Notes: a model not told the origin generated them from the sequence alone. Shown: positions 13,419 to 25,059, numbered from the stretch's first letter. The stretch: DNA of 64,000 bases from Hygrophila difformis (GCA_030278955.1 JAOANR010000013.1:43250191-43314190); one strand, 5' to 3'. Program-made: numbers and translations.

Positions 13419-15942
13419 TGTAACACACCGGTTTTTGGTAACCCAGGTCGGGATGTCACCGCCACACCTCTCTAGCATGACACGGTTTCTCCGAACTTAC
13501 TAAAAAGATGCAAGGCTAGGTATTGCAGTATTTAAAATATTTAAAACAATTAAAAACAGCCATACAATATAATTTCAAAAATAATATTATAATACAGCGG
13601 AAAAATAATATCTAAGTATAAGTATTGCAGCGGAAAATGTAAATAGGGCCAACATGGCCAAAACACGGGTTAAACAGGCCCGTTCATACTATAGTCTAAT
13701 GCAAAATTTAAAAATAAAGTGTTCCCAAAAGTCCCATGCATGTACGTGCTCATGTATAATCCACATGCTCTGTAGGAAAAAGAAAAAAATGGTTTTGGGT
13801 CAGCACAACTTGCTGAGTAAGTTAACGCATACATGATTTTGGGGTTTCAAAGCCATTAATTAATATTTAAATAAAAGCATGATAATAAATCACAAACAAT
13901 TTAATTTAATTAACTAAATAACTTGCATAATTAATTCATGGATTCTAACTAATAATACATTTAGCATAATTTAAATAAAAACTATAATTAATTTAAATAA
14001 AGCACTAAATAATTTAAATGGACAACAAATAAATATTTTAGTTATTCCCCATTACACCAAGATTTAGTATTTCAGGTATTTTACGATTGCATCGCAATCT
14101 CGTCAAGTTTAGCCGGTAGCCCGGCAGCCGCAACCTTATCCGCCATACCCAGTACCACTCCGGAGCCTCGGAAAACCCAAATGGATATTCTCGAGAGTGT
14201 AGGCCCTATATCTCGTGCCGTTTTGGCAATTTATCTCAAATTTCGCGCGGGGTCACCATCGTCCATAACGACACGAAGTGAATAGTTAGGAGGGCACCCT
14301 GCAGAGCACTCACCCCCTAATTTTAATTAATCAAGTTGCAAGGGGATTTATTTCAAAATTCTTATTTCATGTATTTTATTTCAAGAATTTCTACTCGTTT
14401 AAACCTTAAAGGTCAATTTCACCGTTTCAACAAGATTTTCAAAATTTGACTTCAACAGAACACTGTTTACTCCAAAATTAATTAAAAATCCGTTTTAAGT
14501 CTAAAGATTTTCAAATTTTACCAACGACTCGAAAACACAGAGACGAACAAGTTTTGTGTTTTAACTTTTTCGATCCGAGTTAAGGAAATAAGTAAAAAAT
14601 GTAGATTCTCATCGATTTATTAATCTGTCCAAAATTTTACACATCAGTTTCATGATTTTGAGATCTACCATAGCAAATGAACTCCAAATTCGATGAAACT
14701 TTACAGGAAGATACTTAAGACATAGATCTACAAGTTTCATGTTCAGCAAAAGTTCTAATTCAGCCTAGATCTATTGTCAAAAACGCCTACAAGTTCGGAC
14801 TAAAGTTCTGTCAAGATTTCAAGATTCAAAATTTGAACAGATTAGTTTAGGATGATTCCAGATACCGAAACCTAACGAAAAATTATGAAATTTTTACACC
14901 ACCTAGATTAATGTCTTAGGAACATTTTTCGTGTTTTAAGTTTATTCATTTGAACAGTTTAATTCGAAAAATTCGTGCAAAATCGCTACGCCGTAGAGTT
15001 TTTTATGTTGACAGATTTTAAGTTCTTAATTAAATCTTTAGATTAGATGTATTTTAATTCGCCCAAAACCATGATAAGGTTAACTTACAGATTTATGGAC
15101 ATTCCGGCTCGTCGATTCGAAGGTGTGGCTTCCAGTCCACCGTTTATCTCCTTGATCCGTCGGGTTCTTCGTTCTAGATCCGGGTCGGGGTTTAGAATAG
15201 AGAAAGATCAAATTAGGATTCGTTTTCGAATCAAGAATGGAAAAAGAACGGATCAGAACTTACCACAACGATAGAAGCATGTAGATTTTCATCCAAGTCA
15301 GTCCCTTCTCTTGGTTTCGTGCCTCTGACGACTCCGGGATTAGGGTTCGATATGTAGAGAGTTTTCATAGGGTTTGAAAAGTGTTCGGGATCGATTAAGA
15401 TGGTTATTATAGATGTGCAAGACCTAGGGGACGTCCAAGGTCTGCCCTAGTGAGTCTTGAGCCGCAAGGTGAGCAACCGAAGTCGAAAAATCCGGATTCG
15501 GGCGAGAGAATCTCGCATGACACGTTTCTGTCCAACGGCGTGGGGTTGGCGCGCCGTTTGGGGAAACCCCGCGCGGTCTACGCCTGGACTTCGGTCCGGG
15601 CGGGTCGTACGATTCGTTGAGCATTTCCTCCTCTCTTTCGGACTTCTATCCCTCTATGTTCTCGGATTCCGATTTCTGGGCTATTGTCGGACTCCAATTT
15701 CCTATCTTAATTTTTTACTCGGGTCTACATTTTCGAGTCCATTGGTGTCGGGTTCCGGTGTAACCATTTATTAGATTAAATTGTCTCGGGTATTGGAACT
15801 TTAATTTGTTTTCAAATTAAATTCCATTTCTCATTTCTTGTGATTCTTTATCTATTTATTATGTTTATTTATTTATTATGTTTTCTTTATTATTTATTTA
15901 TTTATTTAGTCATTTTATATTGCAAAATTCTCGGGTATTACA
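13419..15942 (-). repeat. Long 3' LTR of a truncated Tekay/Del-type gypsy element
   Basis: In minus orientation the segment starts TGTAATACCCGAGAA at 15942 and ends TGTTACA at 13419, about 2.5 kb, a usual length for Tekay/Del LTRs. Next to its start (15943-15990) stands a purine tract (AAGGAGGATAGAC) preceded by a complement reading CTTCGGGGACGAAG, the familiar PPT neighbourhood of this lineage. So it is the 3' LTR of a minus-strand element. No matching 5-bp duplication was found (ATATA left, GTCTA right), as expected when the element is truncated on its right. Confidence 0.65.
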
Positions 15943-16170
15943 GTCTATCCTCCTTAAGAATCAACTTCGTCCCCGAAGTTGTGTTTCGGCTTTTCTCGTG
16001 CTAAGGACTTTTTGTTTGTTTTATTATTTTGTGACTGAACTTAGAAGTAAAATTTCTAAGCTGCCTACGTATCCTGTGAAGGGATCAAGCCATAACGTAG
16101 TTCAAAACAATTTGAATTTGCTTGTTTACAAAAATGTACGAAAAATACACGGTGTGACAATATAAGTATA
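15943..16170 (-). mobile_element. Remnant of the internal 3' region of the Tekay/Del element
   Basis: About 230 bp directly upstream (minus strand) of the 3' LTR, containing the PPT and a GGATACGTAGGCAGC word also typical of this lineage's 3' untranslated region. No coding domain remains. Right of it the DNA becomes unrelated, so the rest of the element is lost. Confidence 0.5.
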
Positions 16171-16434
16171 TGTTGAATTTCTTCTACTTGGTTCGGGGAA
16201 CTGTAGCTAGTTCATATAGCCATATAGGAACCATCATCTCGAACCAAGGTCATTCCGGACAAAAAATTTATGTTTCTTAAAATAAGGGTACATAAGAACA
16301 TTTCAGAATATTTAATTTCTTCATTATTTATATGTACGACCATTGAATGAATGAAATAAACAAACTGAATGCGAGATGAGATGAAAAAATAAGTTAAGCT
16401 ATAGGTGTATAAGTAAAGTTCAACCAATTTATGT

Positions 16435-16737
16435 GTTCTAATTTTATGCCGGACTGTCTGAATGTCATTAAAAGTGATGAAAATTGGCGTTAAAAATATT
16501 ACAATAAGGCCAAGAAACAAACAAAAATAAGATTCAATTTTGATTGGCATAAACCGGACTAATGGAATACAAACTTGATACTATTAGTTAGGCCTCGTTT
16601 GCTGTACATAGAACCCGATCCAACTTTTATCATTTGACAGTTTTATGTCTCATTTGGAGTAATTCTTGACCTGAACGGTGCCCATTTAGAAAGAATGGAA
16701 AAGGGCAAATCCCAATTTCATCTAATTTCTACTCGAA
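16435..16737 (+). repeat. Dispersed repeat, copy A
   Basis: It shares long stretches with 41935-42185 and 43261-43400 (for example CATAAACCGGACTAATG, CAACTTTTATCATTTGACAG and CTAATTTCTACTCGAAT), in the same order. It is non-coding. The copy ends where a LINE tail begins. The family is unknown. Confidence 0.75.
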
Positions 16738-16738
16738 T

Positions 16739-16988
16739 TTAGAAGGCAATATGGTCGCGGATTGCTTGGCTAAGCGCGGGGTGAGTGCGGAGGACTTTTT
16801 TATAATTTGGGTTTTTCCGCCTGATGCTTGCCGGCCCTTCCTGTCCTCAGATGCGATGGGCGTTTGCTATCTTAGATCTTGAATTTGTGATTTTTCATTT
16901 TTTCTTCCGTCCTTGTTTTTCTTTTGTAGCGTTTTTTAGTCTTTTCTCTTTTCTAATGTCTTGTGGCGTCGCTCTCATCCAAAAAAAA
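16739..16988 (+). pseudogene. LINE 3' terminal fragment with poly-A
   Basis: It opens inside an RNase H domain: GAA GGC AAT ATG GTC GCG gives EGNMVADCLAKRG, then FFIIWVFPPDA and SDAMGVCYLRS with a stop. This matches the C-terminus of the 11.5-13.0 kb LINE (EGNF.VADALAKKG, DAMGVCLPWL) at related but diverged sequence. A short 3' untranslated region and eight A follow. It is an extremely 5'-truncated LINE insertion within repeat copy A. Confidence 0.85.
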
Positions 16989-17654
16989 TGACACATTTTT
17001 AAATTTGTTCAATTAAAATTTAAGGGCATTATTGTAAATTAATTAGAACTAGAAATCTAAAATTCTCAATCTAACCAAACACAATAATATCAATATATGA
17101 AAAAAAATTAGATTCTCAGCAATCTCATATTCCCATTAATCACACATTCTCAACAATAACATTCCTACGAGTAATATAAGATCCCTTCAACCAAACGGAC
17201 CCTTAAAAAGAAAAAAAAAAGGCAGGGGTCCTTAAAGATGGAGCCATCCATCCAAACCTTTTTTGAATCAATGCCCCCTATTTAAACCTTTATAAGGCAC
17301 CAATATATTTGAATGTATTAAACTGAATTAACACTTAATGAAAAGTACGGTAACCTAATATTGTCAAACATAATAGATAAACAAATTATTAGAAAAATTG
17401 TTAACCAAATATGTGGGTATACATATTAGGAATTGGAGTAATAAAACAAATGGTAATCAGCTTACTAGAAGTGTGATAACCTAATTGTAAACACGTGAAA
17501 TTTGTTTGCTACTAAAAATGCGACACGTGTAATTTTAAATATTAATTTAATTATTTTTAGGCATTTTAAATAAATTAAATGCTTGAAATAATTATTAATA
17601 TTTATTGGGCTATTTGGATTAATAATCCAAATAGACCTATGTTGGGCCAATTTG

Positions 17655-17905
17655 GATAAGTCCAAATGAAAGACCCACAAGCCCCATGGCCAATGGACAC
17701 TGGAAGCAGGCCGGTCCATGAAAATTAATCGGTGTGGACAAGTCCAAATGAAAGACCCACAAGCCTATGATCCAATGGACACTGGAAGCAGGCCGATCCA
17801 TGAAAATTAATTGGTGTGGACAAGTCCAAATGAAAGACCCACAAGCCTATGATCCAATGGACACTTGAAGCAGGCCAGTCCATGGAAATCATTCAATGTG
17901 AACAA
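17655..17905 (+). repeat. 82-bp tandem repeat, about three units, in the solo LTR
   Basis: Three units start AAGTCCAAATGAAAGACCCA and contain GGACACT(G/T)GAAGCAGGCC and TCCATG(A/G)AAAT. A fourth, degraded start (AAGCCCAGATGAAAGGCCCA) follows. They lie upstream of the TATA box, a usual place for U3 enhancer repeats. Confidence 0.85.
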
Positions 17906-18000
17906 GCCCAGATGAAAGGCCCACATGACCCGATAAAAACGTGGATTGGACCAATCCATCGATTGGCCCATCATTCACAAACCCTAGGGTTTTCCCTCTA

Positions 18001-18010
18001 TAAATAGAGG
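18001..18010 (+). promoter_or_regulatory. TATA box of the solo LTR
   Basis: CTCTATAAATAGAGG spans this point, about 300 bp before the LTR end, downstream of the 82-bp repeats. Confidence 0.7.
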
Positions 18011-18557
18011 CACCCTGTCACACATTAGGGGGAGGTCTCCATACACTGCTAACTCAAGACTCATATACTTGAGATTCTACAGCAACAAAACGCTGCAGAA
18101 ATATTAAAGAGGCAAAGAAGTATCAAATACACTTCTACAACCTCTAAACAGTTATATTCTGAGACTCATACACTCAGACACACTGGAACCCATATAGTTT
18201 GATTTTCTACATGTTCTTTGATATTTAAATTTCTCTGTAATTGTAGACATTTCTTATGAAATTAATAAAATTATTTTGCAGTTTTTGTCTACGCATTTTT
18301 GCACCTACACTAATATTCAAAATGTGATAATCTATTATTATGAAATGTAGTAGTCTATTGAAAAATATGGTAACCAAATTTAGAAATGGGGGTTCACATG
18401 TTAGAGATTGCGTTAAGAAACAAATAATAACGAACTTACTTGAAATGTGGTAACATAACGTGGTAAACTATATTTTATTGCAAAATGTTGTAACCAAATG
18501 TTGAGAAATGTCGTAAACCAATTGAGAAATGTGGTACCAAACATGTGGGTTCACATA

Positions 18558-18863
18558 CTTTCTCCGTAATCTAAAAATAGTTACCATTTGCAAGTAAATA
18601 ATATTCATTGAGTACATTTGATTCATTTTTTTAAATAGTTGCATCAGATAAACAGAGTCAAGTGAGATCTTGTTAAATTCGTCTAATAACATAGTTTTAG
18701 AGTATTAAATTTTTATAATTTTTTATTTTATAAAATTTAAGATATTACTTTTTAAAAATGTGTATTGGATTACGTGAAAACATGTTAAAGTTATTTTTTT
18801 TTTTGAGGAAAATGTTATTTCATTTGTCACAACCAAAACATGTTAAAGTTATGACGGAGGGAG
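18558..18863. mobile_element. Stowaway-like MITE
   Basis: The left end CTTTCTCCGTAATC and the complement of the right end CTCCCTCCGTCATAAC form short imperfect inverted repeats bordered by TA. It is about 306 bp, AT-rich and non-coding. Confidence 0.5.
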
Positions 18864-19690
18864 TATTAGAGATTGTGATAGTAAAACAAATGTAACCAAC
18901 TTTAATAACCAAATATTGAGAAATGTAATAACAAAATATTTACCTCCGTTCATTTTTAAGTGTCACGGACTAACATTTCATGCAATTCAATCACATTTTT
19001 AATCCTCAATAACTCAAATTGCATAAACGTAAAAAATTATAAAAATTTAATATTCTAAATCTATGCGAGTTTATCAAGCTTTCTTTGAATATGCCATTGC
19101 GCTTGACAGTTGATTTGTCAACAAAGCGACCAGCAACACTAACTGAAAAGTTAATAGTTGTTTTTTTAAAAAAAATAATAAAATATGTTCATTCATTTTG
19201 TTTAATATCATTTTCTTAAAAATGTTATGGTCTAAAAACCATAAGCTAGAACTACCACTCTAAAAAATTCCGGAAGTTGGTCTTCTTGCATTGTGCTCGA
19301 GGACTTTTACATACAAAGCGATTATTTTCAGGTATTTATTCTTATTTAAACGAAATTGAAATTTTTTAACCGCAGTAAAAATTTGGTGTTACCTTTTCAC
19401 CAGAAAAAAAAGTAAAAATTAATTTGAAATATATTTTTTCTATTAAAAAAATTGTAATATGAAATAGATCTCCATGAATGTCATGACAAATTCATATTCC
19501 AGCAAAATTTTGTTCATGAGATGAATAGAAACATGGCGCCAAACAAGATAAATGGAATTAACTTATATTAGGAAATTTGAAATAAATTAGCTTATTTAAA
19601 AAGAAATAACTTAAAATAATGTTCAAGTTATTTTTGGAAAATAATATTGGACACTTAGTCTATTTAAAATTTGGGGATAAGAAGATACAG
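18864..19690. other. AT-rich repeat-derived DNA, no gene
   Basis: A further MITE-like end (TACCTCCGTTCATTTTTAAG) starts near 18950, but no convincing partner was found. No coding region was found. Confidence 0.5.
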
Positions 19691-19694
19691 TCAA

Positions 19695-19800
19695 TCAGAA
19701 CTCCTCAAAAATTACACGTTTGCTAAAAAGTATTTTTATTAAGAAATTTCTAATTTTATGCCGGAGTGCTCCTAATGTCATCAAACTCACGATTTGATGG
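19695..19800 (+). repeat. Dispersed repeat, copy B (partial)
   Basis: It shares AACTCCTCAAAAATTACAC and ATTAAGAAATTTCTA with copy C (41935-42000), then ATTTTATGCCGGA with copies A and C, after which it diverges. Confidence 0.7.
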
Positions 19801-19945
19801 AAGTTGTTCGACTAATAAGGCGTGCGTTCTTGCTCCCTTTAAGCGGCCCGTCAACCCTTTCCTTATCGGGATCGGGATTAACAAGAATGGTTGGGAGAAA
19901 TCTATGAAGATAGAATTAGGTTTCAACAGCTTAAAACTCAAACTT

Positions 19946-20003
19946 AAAAATAAAAAAAATAAAAAAAAAAAAAGAAGAAGAAGAAGAAGAAGAAGAAAAA
20001 GAT
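19946..20003. repeat. A-rich tract and (GAA)n microsatellite
   Basis: A run of A with sparse T, then about eight AAG/GAA units. Confidence 0.9.
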
Positions 20004-20329
20004 CCTTCTTTGCTACTCCATTACTTTCAATATCTGCTTAGGGTAAAAGCTTTCTCTTTCTTTATAGGCATAACATCCTAATACCCCCTTTCCTTTACTA
20101 ACGAAAGCTTAAAGTTGTGGACCTTGACTTGCAAGGAATTGGGAATTTGATGCTCGTACCAACCGAAAAGAAAGGGGAATAGATCTGACACCAATACTAT
20201 CTACCCAAGATAAGCACAATTAACTTTAGAGTTATTATAGGATGGTTACTAAGAAAGAAATGTATTTTATTAGTATGAGTAGTTTATTTCACTACATTTA
20301 AGTCATTGCCCGGGCTATTACACTATAAG

Positions 20330-20385
20330 GGGCCTAATTAAAATATTCGCTCAGGGCCCCAAAAAGTTCGAGACGGCCCTGAATA
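20330..20385 (-). mobile_element. Possible hAT terminal fragment
   Basis: In minus orientation the end reads CAGGGCCGTCTCGAAC followed by a GGGGCCCTGAGC block, similar to terminal repeats of many plant hAT elements. The other end was not found. Confidence 0.25.
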
Positions 20386-20714
20386 TAATTGTTTGAGATT
20401 GATTATTGTTGATGGAACATATTTTATTGTAGAATAATAATGTGAGATCTAAGGAAACTTACTTCCACACTATTACATGAAGTTTGTTATTTTTCATAAT
20501 GTCATTCAACATATTTCGCAGGTTGTGGCCAACAAGTTGCAAGCACCGAAGAGAAAATTAGATGGAGGAGACTTCAATTCTCTTGGTGATATTCGAAACA
20601 CAGTTTTAGAACTTTCTGCTCCTCCACAGTTGGTGAGTTCCCTTTTGGCCACACCTCTAGTTAGATCTAAATAGCGACATTATGCATGTTTTTCCCTATT
20701 CCGTTAGATGTTTC

Positions 20715-20881
20715 TGTGATAAACTAAACTTGGTTGTGAAAATGTGAATTCACCACACTGATGGTGATCACCGAAAACTGTATATATGGATGTACAATTA
20801 CAATGGCATTTGTAATCCTTAGATTACGGCAACAAATCAGGAAAGAATAAATTTACATTTATTTACATTTATTTCCTATTA
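20715..20881 (-). repeat. 3' LTR of Copia 1
   Basis: 167 bp in plus-strand coordinates from TGTGATAAAC to TTCCTATTA. The termini are TG...TA rather than TG...CA. The polyprotein stop codon lies inside this LTR. Confidence 0.95.
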
Positions 20882-23800
20882 CCCTCCGTCAAGCGTTGCG
20901 TGGGATGAAGACACACGCGAAGCTTGGAACGTAAAGATTCAAAAGAAGGTCTCGGCAAACTCTTTGTGAAGATATCCGCTAGCTGAAGATGAGATGGAAC
21001 AAAACGTGTAAACAATTTCCCAAATGATACAAGTTCTCGAATGAAGTGGTAGTCGAGATCAATGTGCTTAGCCCGCTTGTGTGCCACTGGATTCTGAGTG
21101 AGAAATATAGCACTTTTATTGTCACCAAGGAGAATAGGTGGGGATGACGGTTGAGAGTGAAGCTCAAGGAGTAAATTGTGAACCCAAACAAGTTCAGCAG
21201 CCGTGTTCGCCATGGCACGATACTCAGATTCACAACTAGACCGGGCGACAGTGGGCTGTTTCTTGGCACTCCAAGAAACAAGATTATTACCAAGGAAGAT
21301 CGAGAACCCATAGTGAGAACGCCGCGTCTCCGGACATCTAGCCCAGTCAGCATCAGAATACCCCAATAGACAAAAAGATGAGCTCTTAGTAAAAGAAAGG
21401 CCATGATGCAAAGTGCCCTTTACATATCGAAGAATTCGTTTCACAGCCATAAAATGATCATCAGTTGGAGATTGCAGGAATTGGCTCACAGAACTGACGG
21501 CGAAAGAAAGATCCGGACGAGTGACGGTTAAATATTGCAAGGCACCAACAAGTGACCTATAAAGAGTCGGATCATGAAATGGCTTGCCTGTGCTCACAAG
21601 TGCCTCCCGTGCAGACAAGGGTGTTGAGACAGGCTTTGCATCAACCATTCCTGCTCTTTCAAGAATATCTCGAGCATATTTAGTCTGACCAACGAAAAGC
21701 CCATCAGACATGTAAGATACCTCAAGGCCAAGGAAATAGTTGAGACGTCCGAGGTCGGTAATAGCAAACTCACGATGAGTGCGAGTAATAAAGCGTGCCA
21801 AGGCAGAAGAGTCATTCCCTGTGAGAATGATATCGTCAACATAGAGCAGTAAGAAAATGACACAACCATTTCTGCGGAAAAAGAACAGAGACGAGTCACA
21901 CTTGCTCTGGTGAAAACCAAGACCTAAAAGATACGAGCTAAACCGCTGGTACCAGGCCAAAGGAGCCTGACGAAGACCGTATATAGCCCTTTTTAGTTTG
22001 CAGACATGTGTGGGGAAGCGGGAGTTGACAAACCCCGGAGGTTGTGCCATAAAGACAGGTTCTCGAAGCACTCCATTAAGAAAGGCATTCTTGACATCTA
22101 ATTGATGAAGAGGCCATCCATGCTGAACAGAGATGGCAAGAATGATACGAACAGTTGTCGCTTTGACAACAGGGCTAAAGGTTTGATGAAAATCCGTGCC
22201 CGGAATCTGTTTAAAGCCTTGAGCAACAAGGCGTGCTTTATAACGATCAACTGATCCATCGGCACGATACTTAGTTCGGAAGACCCATTTGGACCCAACA
22301 ATATTTTTCCCAGAAGGACAAGGCACCAAATCCCATGTATTATTGTGCTGTAGAGCATGCATTTCATCTTGCATGGCAGTGAACCATTGAGGTTGTTTTA
22401 AAGCAATTTTGTAGCCACGAGGTTCAGAGTATGCAGGCAAAGCACTAAGTAGTGGTGTGATGGCAATGTTTGCTGGATAGAGGGGTTTAAAAATCCCAGC
22501 ACGGGCGCGAGTAATCATATGATGTCGAAGTGGCTCAAAACGCGGAGCTGGCGGTTGCACAGGTGGAGAATTATGAGATGGTGTCGGAGGTTGAGGCTCA
22601 GGAGGAGTGGGCGGCTCTTCCGGAGGCACCGGTGGTGTCTCAAGAGGTGGATTCGGATCATGCGGAGCTTCAGAAGTATCATCCAGAAGTGGAGAAGCTT
22701 TAGATACAGGCCTTGTAGGAGTGGCCGAGACAGATGGTGGCATGACAATATCATCCAAGAAGGTTGAGAAATCCAAAACCGAATCTCGCACAGATGAGTC
22801 CCCAGAGAAAGGAAAGCAATGCTCGTCAAACTGAGCATGCCGAGTAGTGAACACTCGCTGAGTGGATGGATCATAACACCGAAAACCCTTGTGAATAGAA
22901 CTGTAACCCAAAAATATGCAAGGTCGGCTACGAGGCTCCAACTTATGAGGTGAATAATCTCTGAGATATGGGAACACACGGCAACCAAAGGGCTTGAATT
23001 GAGCATAAGAAGGAGCATATCCAAATAGAAGTTGGAATGGTGACTGATTTTGTAAAACGGTGGAAGGCAACCGATTTATTACAAACACTGCTGTGGCAAA
23101 GGCATCGAACCATAGATTAGCTGGAGCATGAGCATGAAACAACATGGATAATCCCATTTCAGTGATGTGGCGATGCTTGCGTTCCACACGACCGTTTTGC
23201 TGAGGAGTGTAAGGGCAAGATAAACGATGAAGCACCCCATGTGTGTTCATAAATTCACGAACCTTGGAGTTCACAAACTCAGTACCACTATCACTCTGGA
23301 AAATCTTAAGCTTTCGAGAAAATTGAGCACAGACAAAGGTGTGAAATTGCACCAAAACACCATAGAAATCAGATTTAGCACGCAGAGGATAAATCCAAGT
23401 GAATCTAGAGAAATCATCCACAAAAGCAACATAATATCGAAAACCATCTGTGTTGGTGACAGGTGCAGGACCCCACAAATCACAATGCACTAAATCAAGC
23501 ACATTTGCTGCACGTTTATCATTTAATGAAAATGGAACTTTCTTACTCTTAGCTAATTGACAAGAATTACATAAACCAGGGTTCGGCAAAACAGAGGACA
23601 CAGATAAAAGTCCAAGTTTATTAAGTAGAGTAATCAAAGAAAACGGGACATGCCCCAAACGCAAATGCCATAGGTCAAAACTAGCATGAAGACCTTTATT
23701 TTGAACAACAACACTCAAAGCAGAAGCACCCTTATCAAGCAAGTATAACCCGTTCACACATCTGCCCTTAGCCAGAACCTTCTTTGTTTCCCGATTCTGA

Positions 23801-25059
23801 ATAGTGAACAAGTTATCAGAAAAATTAATGTCAATAGGATAATCCGATGTCAATTTACTAACAGAAAGAAGATTCTTAGTGATATTTGGAACCACCAAGA
23901 CATCCAACAAGCGAAAGTCATCAGATAATTTTCGTGAGCCAACATGTGAAATTTCTAAAGAATGACCATTGCCAACCAAAACTGAAGCATTACCAGTGTA
24001 AGGTTTGAATGAATCCAATTCATTTGGCTGATTAGTGATGTGAGAAGTAGCTCCCGAGTCAAGATACCAATCTGGAGTGGATTCCGATACATTGCACGAC
24101 GTTTGAAATGCCTGCACCAGATTTGCGGAAGCCGCAGCCGCACGTTTTGCCTCCATAAATTGTGGGCACTGATCAGCATAATGGTCGGCGCGGCAAATTT
24201 GACACCGAGGCACGTAAGACTTGCGGCCTCCACCACCAGTGTTAGCGGCTAGCTGCTGTTCGCCGGAGGGAGTGCCTCGCCGATCACGGTTCTGGTAAGA
24301 ACCACTGTAGCCGCGACCATGCTGCCCTCGCCCACCCCGTGAATATTGTTGTCGGTTAGAACGAGAGCCGCCTCCTCCACGTTGAGATTGCCCAGCACGA
24401 TCGGCCATAAACGCGGCCTGCGGAGAGGAGATCTCCATGGATTTGATCATCAACTCATATTGTTTGGCTTGATGGAGGAGATCACGAAAACCAGGGATGG
24501 GCGAGAGTGCCATTCTCGTGTCAGCAAAACCGGCGAAATGAAGACCAAGACCACGCAAGAACCAATTGCTCTTGTCACCCTCATCAACTGGAGTACCAAT
24601 CGCACTCAATTGATCGCATAAAAATTTGAACTTGCGACCAAATTCATCGACAGATGAATCACCACGACGCAAGGCAAGAAGTTCTGCCCGCAATTGATGT
24701 TGACGGGAAGAGGACGAATACACCCCTTCAAGGGTTAGCCATATTTCTCGAGAAGTAGAGGCATCGATTACCTCTGATGCAGCATCTTGGGAGAGGGATG
24801 TATACATAACGCTGAGTAGCTTCCGATCACGCGACTTCCACGTGGCAAAGTCAGGATTCGGAGTGGCCTCTCCAGCAGCGTTTGGACGAGTAGGCGATGG
24901 AGCAACGAGCGTGCCATCGAGATGGCCCATCAAATCGAAGCATTCCGCCATGTGGATGATCTGGCGGCGCCATGGCAGATAATTCGAATCGCTCAATTTG
25001 ATGGCTGAAACCATATTAATCATGGTTGTCACTGGAAGTGCATCGATTGCAGCAGCCAT
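20869..25059 (-). CDS. Copia 1 gag-pol polyprotein (gag, PR, IN, RT, RNase H)
   Basis: One frame of 1,396 codons encodes all proteins for reverse transcription and integration. Order along the protein: gag core with YLPWRRQI near residue 30; a zinc knuckle CQICRADHYADQC near 285; aspartic protease DSGATSHIT near 335; integrase with a HHCC region ending in CNSC, catalytic D in HCDLWG, D in QSDSGTEF and E in NGRVERKH (440-650); RT with ARLVAQGFK and YVDDIILTG (890-1090); RNase H with YSDADW, CESEY and GDNKSA (1240-1370). I chose the ATG at 25059 (MAAAIDAL), since the in-frame extension to 25116 is hydrophobic and unlike gag. The knuckle has three residues between the second Cys and His instead of four. 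No frame break is seen, so the element may be active. Confidence 0.95.
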   Translation of the reverse strand: MAAAIDALPVTTMINMVSAIKLSDSNYLPWRRQIIHMAECFDLMGHLDGTLVAPSPTRPNAAGEATPNPDFATWKSRDRKLLSVMYTSLSQDAASEVIDASTSREIWLTLEGVYSSSSRQHQLRAELLALRRGDSSVDEFGRKFKFLCDQLSAIGTPVDEGDKSNWFLRGLGLHFAGFADTRMALSPIPGFRDLLHQAKQYELMIKSMEISSPQAAFMADRAGQSQRGGGGSRSNRQQYSRGGRGQHGRGYSGSYQNRDRRGTPSGEQQLAANTGGGGRKSYVPRCQICRADHYADQCPQFMEAKRAAAASANLVQAFQTSCNVSESTPDWYLDSGATSHITNQPNELDSFKPYTGNASVLVGNGHSLEISHVGSRKLSDDFRLLDVLVVPNITKNLLSVSKLTSDYPIDINFSDNLFTIQNRETKKVLAKGRCVNGLYLLDKGASALSVVVQNKGLHASFDLWHLRLGHVPFSLITLLNKLGLLSVSSVLPNPGLCNSCQLAKSKKVPFSLNDKRAANVLDLVHCDLWGPAPVTNTDGFRYYVAFVDDFSRFTWIYPLRAKSDFYGVLVQFHTFVCAQFSRKLKIFQSDSGTEFVNSKVREFMNTHGVLHRLSCPYTPQQNGRVERKHRHITEMGLSMLFHAHAPANLWFDAFATAVFVINRLPSTVLQNQSPFQLLFGYAPSYAQFKPFGCRVFPYLRDYSPHKLEPRSRPCIFLGYSSIHKGFRCYDPSTQRVFTTRHAQFDEHCFPFSGDSSVRDSVLDFSTFLDDIVMPPSVSATPTRPVSKASPLLDDTSEAPHDPNPPLETPPVPPEEPPTPPEPQPPTPSHNSPPVQPPAPRFEPLRHHMITRARAGIFKPLYPANIAITPLLSALPAYSEPRGYKIALKQPQWFTAMQDEMHALQHNNTWDLVPCPSGKNIVGSKWVFRTKYRADGSVDRYKARLVAQGFKQIPGTDFHQTFSPVVKATTVRIILAISVQHGWPLHQLDVKNAFLNGVLREPVFMAQPPGFVNSRFPTHVCKLKRAIYGLRQAPLAWYQRFSSYLLGLGFHQSKCDSSLFFFRRNGCVIFLLLYVDDIILTGNDSSALARFITRTHREFAITDLGRLNYFLGLEVSYMSDGLFVGQTKYARDILERAGMVDAKPVSTPLSAREALVSTGKPFHDPTLYRSLVGALQYLTVTRPDLSFAVSSVSQFLQSPTDDHFMAVKRILRYVKGTLHHGLSFTKSSSFCLLGYSDADWARCPETRRSHYGFSIFLGNNLVSWSAKKQPTVARSSCESEYRAMANTAAELVWVHNLLLELHSQPSSPPILLGDNKSAIFLTQNPVAHKRAKHIDLDYHFIRELVSFGKLFTRFVPSHLQLADIFTKSLPRPSFESLRSKLRVCLHPTQRLTEGNRK

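Larger units (their letters stand above)
17486..18309 (+). mobile_element. Solo LTR with 5-bp target duplication CTAAT
   Basis: The segment starts TGTAAACACGTG and ends GCACCTACA. CTAAT stands directly before (17481-17485) and directly after it (18310-18314). No internal region is present, so it is the product of LTR-LTR recombination. Inside is a clear promoter: TATAAATAGAGG at about 17999-18010 after CCAATCC words. The TG...CA termini fit a standard LTR. The superfamily cannot be told from the LTR alone. Confidence 0.88.

Noticed and set aside
15047..15774. Frames within the long Tekay-type LTR
   Set aside because: LTR interior with no domain; Arg/Ser-rich composition in several phases.
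13414..15947. Complete solo LTR for the 2.5-kb Tekay-type repeat
   Set aside because: Flanks ATATA and GTCTA do not match, and PPT-like internal sequence adjoins its right end, so it is a truncated element, not a solo LTR.
20040..20330. Possible organelle-derived DNA
   Set aside because: No recognisable plastid or mitochondrial gene segment could be read.
22515..23024. Frames antisense to or shifted within Copia 1 pol
   Set aside because: Shadows of the intact polyprotein frame.
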